From contig CABQCM010000068.1 in assembly GCA_902462665.1 (NCBI GenBank), positions 1-6,921 on the forward strand: DNA of 6,921 nt. The letters are read 5' to 3'. The stretch is from an uncultured Oscillospiraceae bacterium. Its GTDB lineage: Bacteria; Bacillota; Clostridia; Oscillospirales; Acutalibacteraceae. The position numbers were made by a program, and so were the translations under genes. Shown piece after piece: positions 5,884-6,921 of the stretch; the stretch's first letter is position 1; the number at the start of each line of letters is the position of its first letter. The notes beneath the pieces were generated by a model. That model saw only the letters and a list, made by a program, of their open reading frames with translations. It did not search any database and was not told the origin of the DNA.

Positions 5884-6921
5884 ATGAAAGCAGTCATGTA
5901 TGGCGCGGGCAACATTGGCCGCGGCTTCATCGGGCAGCTTCTGTACCAGTCGGGCTATGAGACCTCCTTTGTGGACGTCGCCCCGAAGGTCATTGAGCAG
6001 CTCAACACCCAGCACAGCTACCCCGTGCGCATTCTTTATAAGGATACCTACGAGGAGCAGATGGTCGAAAACGTCAGCTGCGTGGACGGCAACGACATCG
6101 AAGCGGTTGCCACCGCCATCGCTGAGGCCGACGTCATGGCCACCGCGGTGGGCGTGAATATTTTGAAATTCATCATCGGCCCGGTGTCGGAGGGTCTCAA
6201 AAAGCGCTTTGCCAACCCGGCCAGCAAGCCGCTGAATATCATCATCTGCGAAAACCTCATCGGCGCGGATACCTATCTCAAAAACGCCATTGCCGAGAAG
6301 CTGAACGACGAGGAAAAGAAGCTCCTCGACGAAAAGGTGGGCTTTGTCGAGGCTTCCATCGGCCGCATGGTGCCGGTGCAGACCCCCGAAATGCAGGGCG
6401 ACAATCCTCTGCGCGTGTGTGTGGAGAGCTACGGCATCCTGCCGGTGGATAAGGCGGCCTTCAAGGGCGAGATTCCTCCCATCAAGAACATGGTGCCCTT
6501 CACTCCGTTCGAGTTTTACATTCAGCGCAAGCTCTTTATTCATAACATGGGCCATGCCTTCTGCGCCTATCTGGGCAACCTGATGGGAGTGGACTACATC
6601 TGGCAGTCGATTGAGAATCCGTATGTCGAGCTGCTGGTCATGCGCGCCATGCAGCAGTCGGCCATCTGCCTTGCGCAGCACCACGGCGTGCCGTATCAGG
6701 AGCTCAACGATCACGTGGAGGATTTGCTCGGCCGCTTCGGCAACCGTCAGTTGGGCGATACCGTCAAGCGCGTGGGCAACGACTTGAAGCGCAAGCTCAA
6801 CCCCAACGACCGCATCGTGGGCGCGCTGAACCTCTGCCAGTCGGAGGGGATCCTGCCCAAATACCTCTGCCTCGCGGCCGCCGCGGCCATGAACTTTGGC
6901 CACGACGAGGTGTCCAAGGAG
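5884..6921 (+). CDS. mtlD: Mannitol-1-phosphate 5-dehydrogenase, 3' partial
   Basis: The frame is open for 346 codons to the right edge with no stop, so the C-terminus is missing; E. coli MtlD is about 382 residues, so roughly 35 to 40 are absent. The enzyme interconverts mannitol 1-phosphate and fructose 6-phosphate with NAD+/NADH in the cytoplasm. The N-terminal Rossmann domain has GAGNIGRGFIG (7-17) and Asp31 at the end of the second strand, fitting NAD. NIIICENLIG lies at about 139-148. The catalytic Lys216, Asn221 and His224 lie in KLFIHNMGHA, as in the polyol long-chain dehydrogenase family. GRFGNRQL and RKLNPNDRIVGAL match the C-terminal domain. It starts 41 bases after lplA on the same strand, with no clear terminator between, so co-transcription is possible. 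No mannitol transporter gene is seen in the window; one could lie downstream. A related sugar-phosphate reductase activity cannot be excluded. Confidence 0.9.
   Translation, partial: MKAVMYGAGNIGRGFIGQLLYQSGYETSFVDVAPKVIEQLNTQHSYPVRILYKDTYEEQMVENVSCVDGNDIEAVATAIAEADVMATAVGVNILKFIIGPVSEGLKKRFANPASKPLNIIICENLIGADTYLKNAIAEKLNDEEKKLLDEKVGFVEASIGRMVPVQTPEMQGDNPLRVCVESYGILPVDKAAFKGEIPPIKNMVPFTPFEFYIQRKLFIHNMGHAFCAYLGNLMGVDYIWQSIENPYVELLVMRAMQQSAICLAQHHGVPYQELNDHVEDLLGRFGNRQLGDTVKRVGNDLKRKLNPNDRIVGALNLCQSEGILPKYLCLAAAAAMNFGHDEVSKE

Noticed and set aside
5854..6903. A 349-codon minus-strand open frame at the right end
   Set aside because: It is the antisense shadow of mtlD, whose sense translation matches MtlD from end to end.
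1..6921. A new defence, mobile or phage-like system
   Set aside because: Every coding region belongs to a well-known metabolic family, no gene of over 300 bases is unexplained, and no direct repeats, integrase, transposase or CRISPR-like arrays are visible.

Overview
The window is a GC-rich (about 60 % by eye), gene-dense stretch with every gene on the + strand. It carries most of a 2-oxoacid dehydrogenase complex, a lipoate-protein ligase, and a mannitol-1-phosphate dehydrogenase that runs off the right edge. Strong GGA-rich ribosome binding sites, short intergenic gaps, an MtlD protein and a complex with separate E1, E2 and E3 genes suggest a high-GC anaerobic Firmicute, perhaps of the Oscillospiraceae or Butyricicoccaceae type. 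That placement is inference from style, not from a marker gene.

Layout: (1) 1-701, the catalytic C-terminus of the E2 acyltransferase, with the lipoyl and subunit-binding domains lying upstream of the window. (2) 702-784, a gap holding a GC-rich hairpin and the ribosome binding site for E3. (3) 785-2158, dihydrolipoamide dehydrogenase (E3). (4) 2187-4655, an 822-residue E1 in which the alpha and beta subunits are fused into one chain, with extra segments in the alpha half. (5) 4656-4861, a 206-base non-coding region with several stem-loops, the last the best candidate for the end of the dehydrogenase operon. (6) 4862-5842, lipoate-protein ligase A. (7) 5884-6921, mannitol-1-phosphate 5-dehydrogenase, lacking its C-terminal end.

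The first four genes form one functional unit. E1 decarboxylates a 2-oxoacid (or acetoin) on thiamine diphosphate, E2 moves the acyl group to CoA through its lipoyl arm, E3 reoxidises the lipoyl group with NAD+, and LplA attaches lipoate to E2. The exact substrate is not settled by the sequence: pyruvate is the default, and acetoin is a real alternative. MtlD is also NAD-linked but has no obvious role in the complex; it may belong to a separate downstream unit.

No mobile element, CRISPR array, tRNA or rRNA was seen. The most unusual content is the architecture of the fused E1 (fusion, roughly 40-residue insertion, stretched thiamine-diphosphate motif), the E2-E3-E1 gene order, and the structured gap before lplA.
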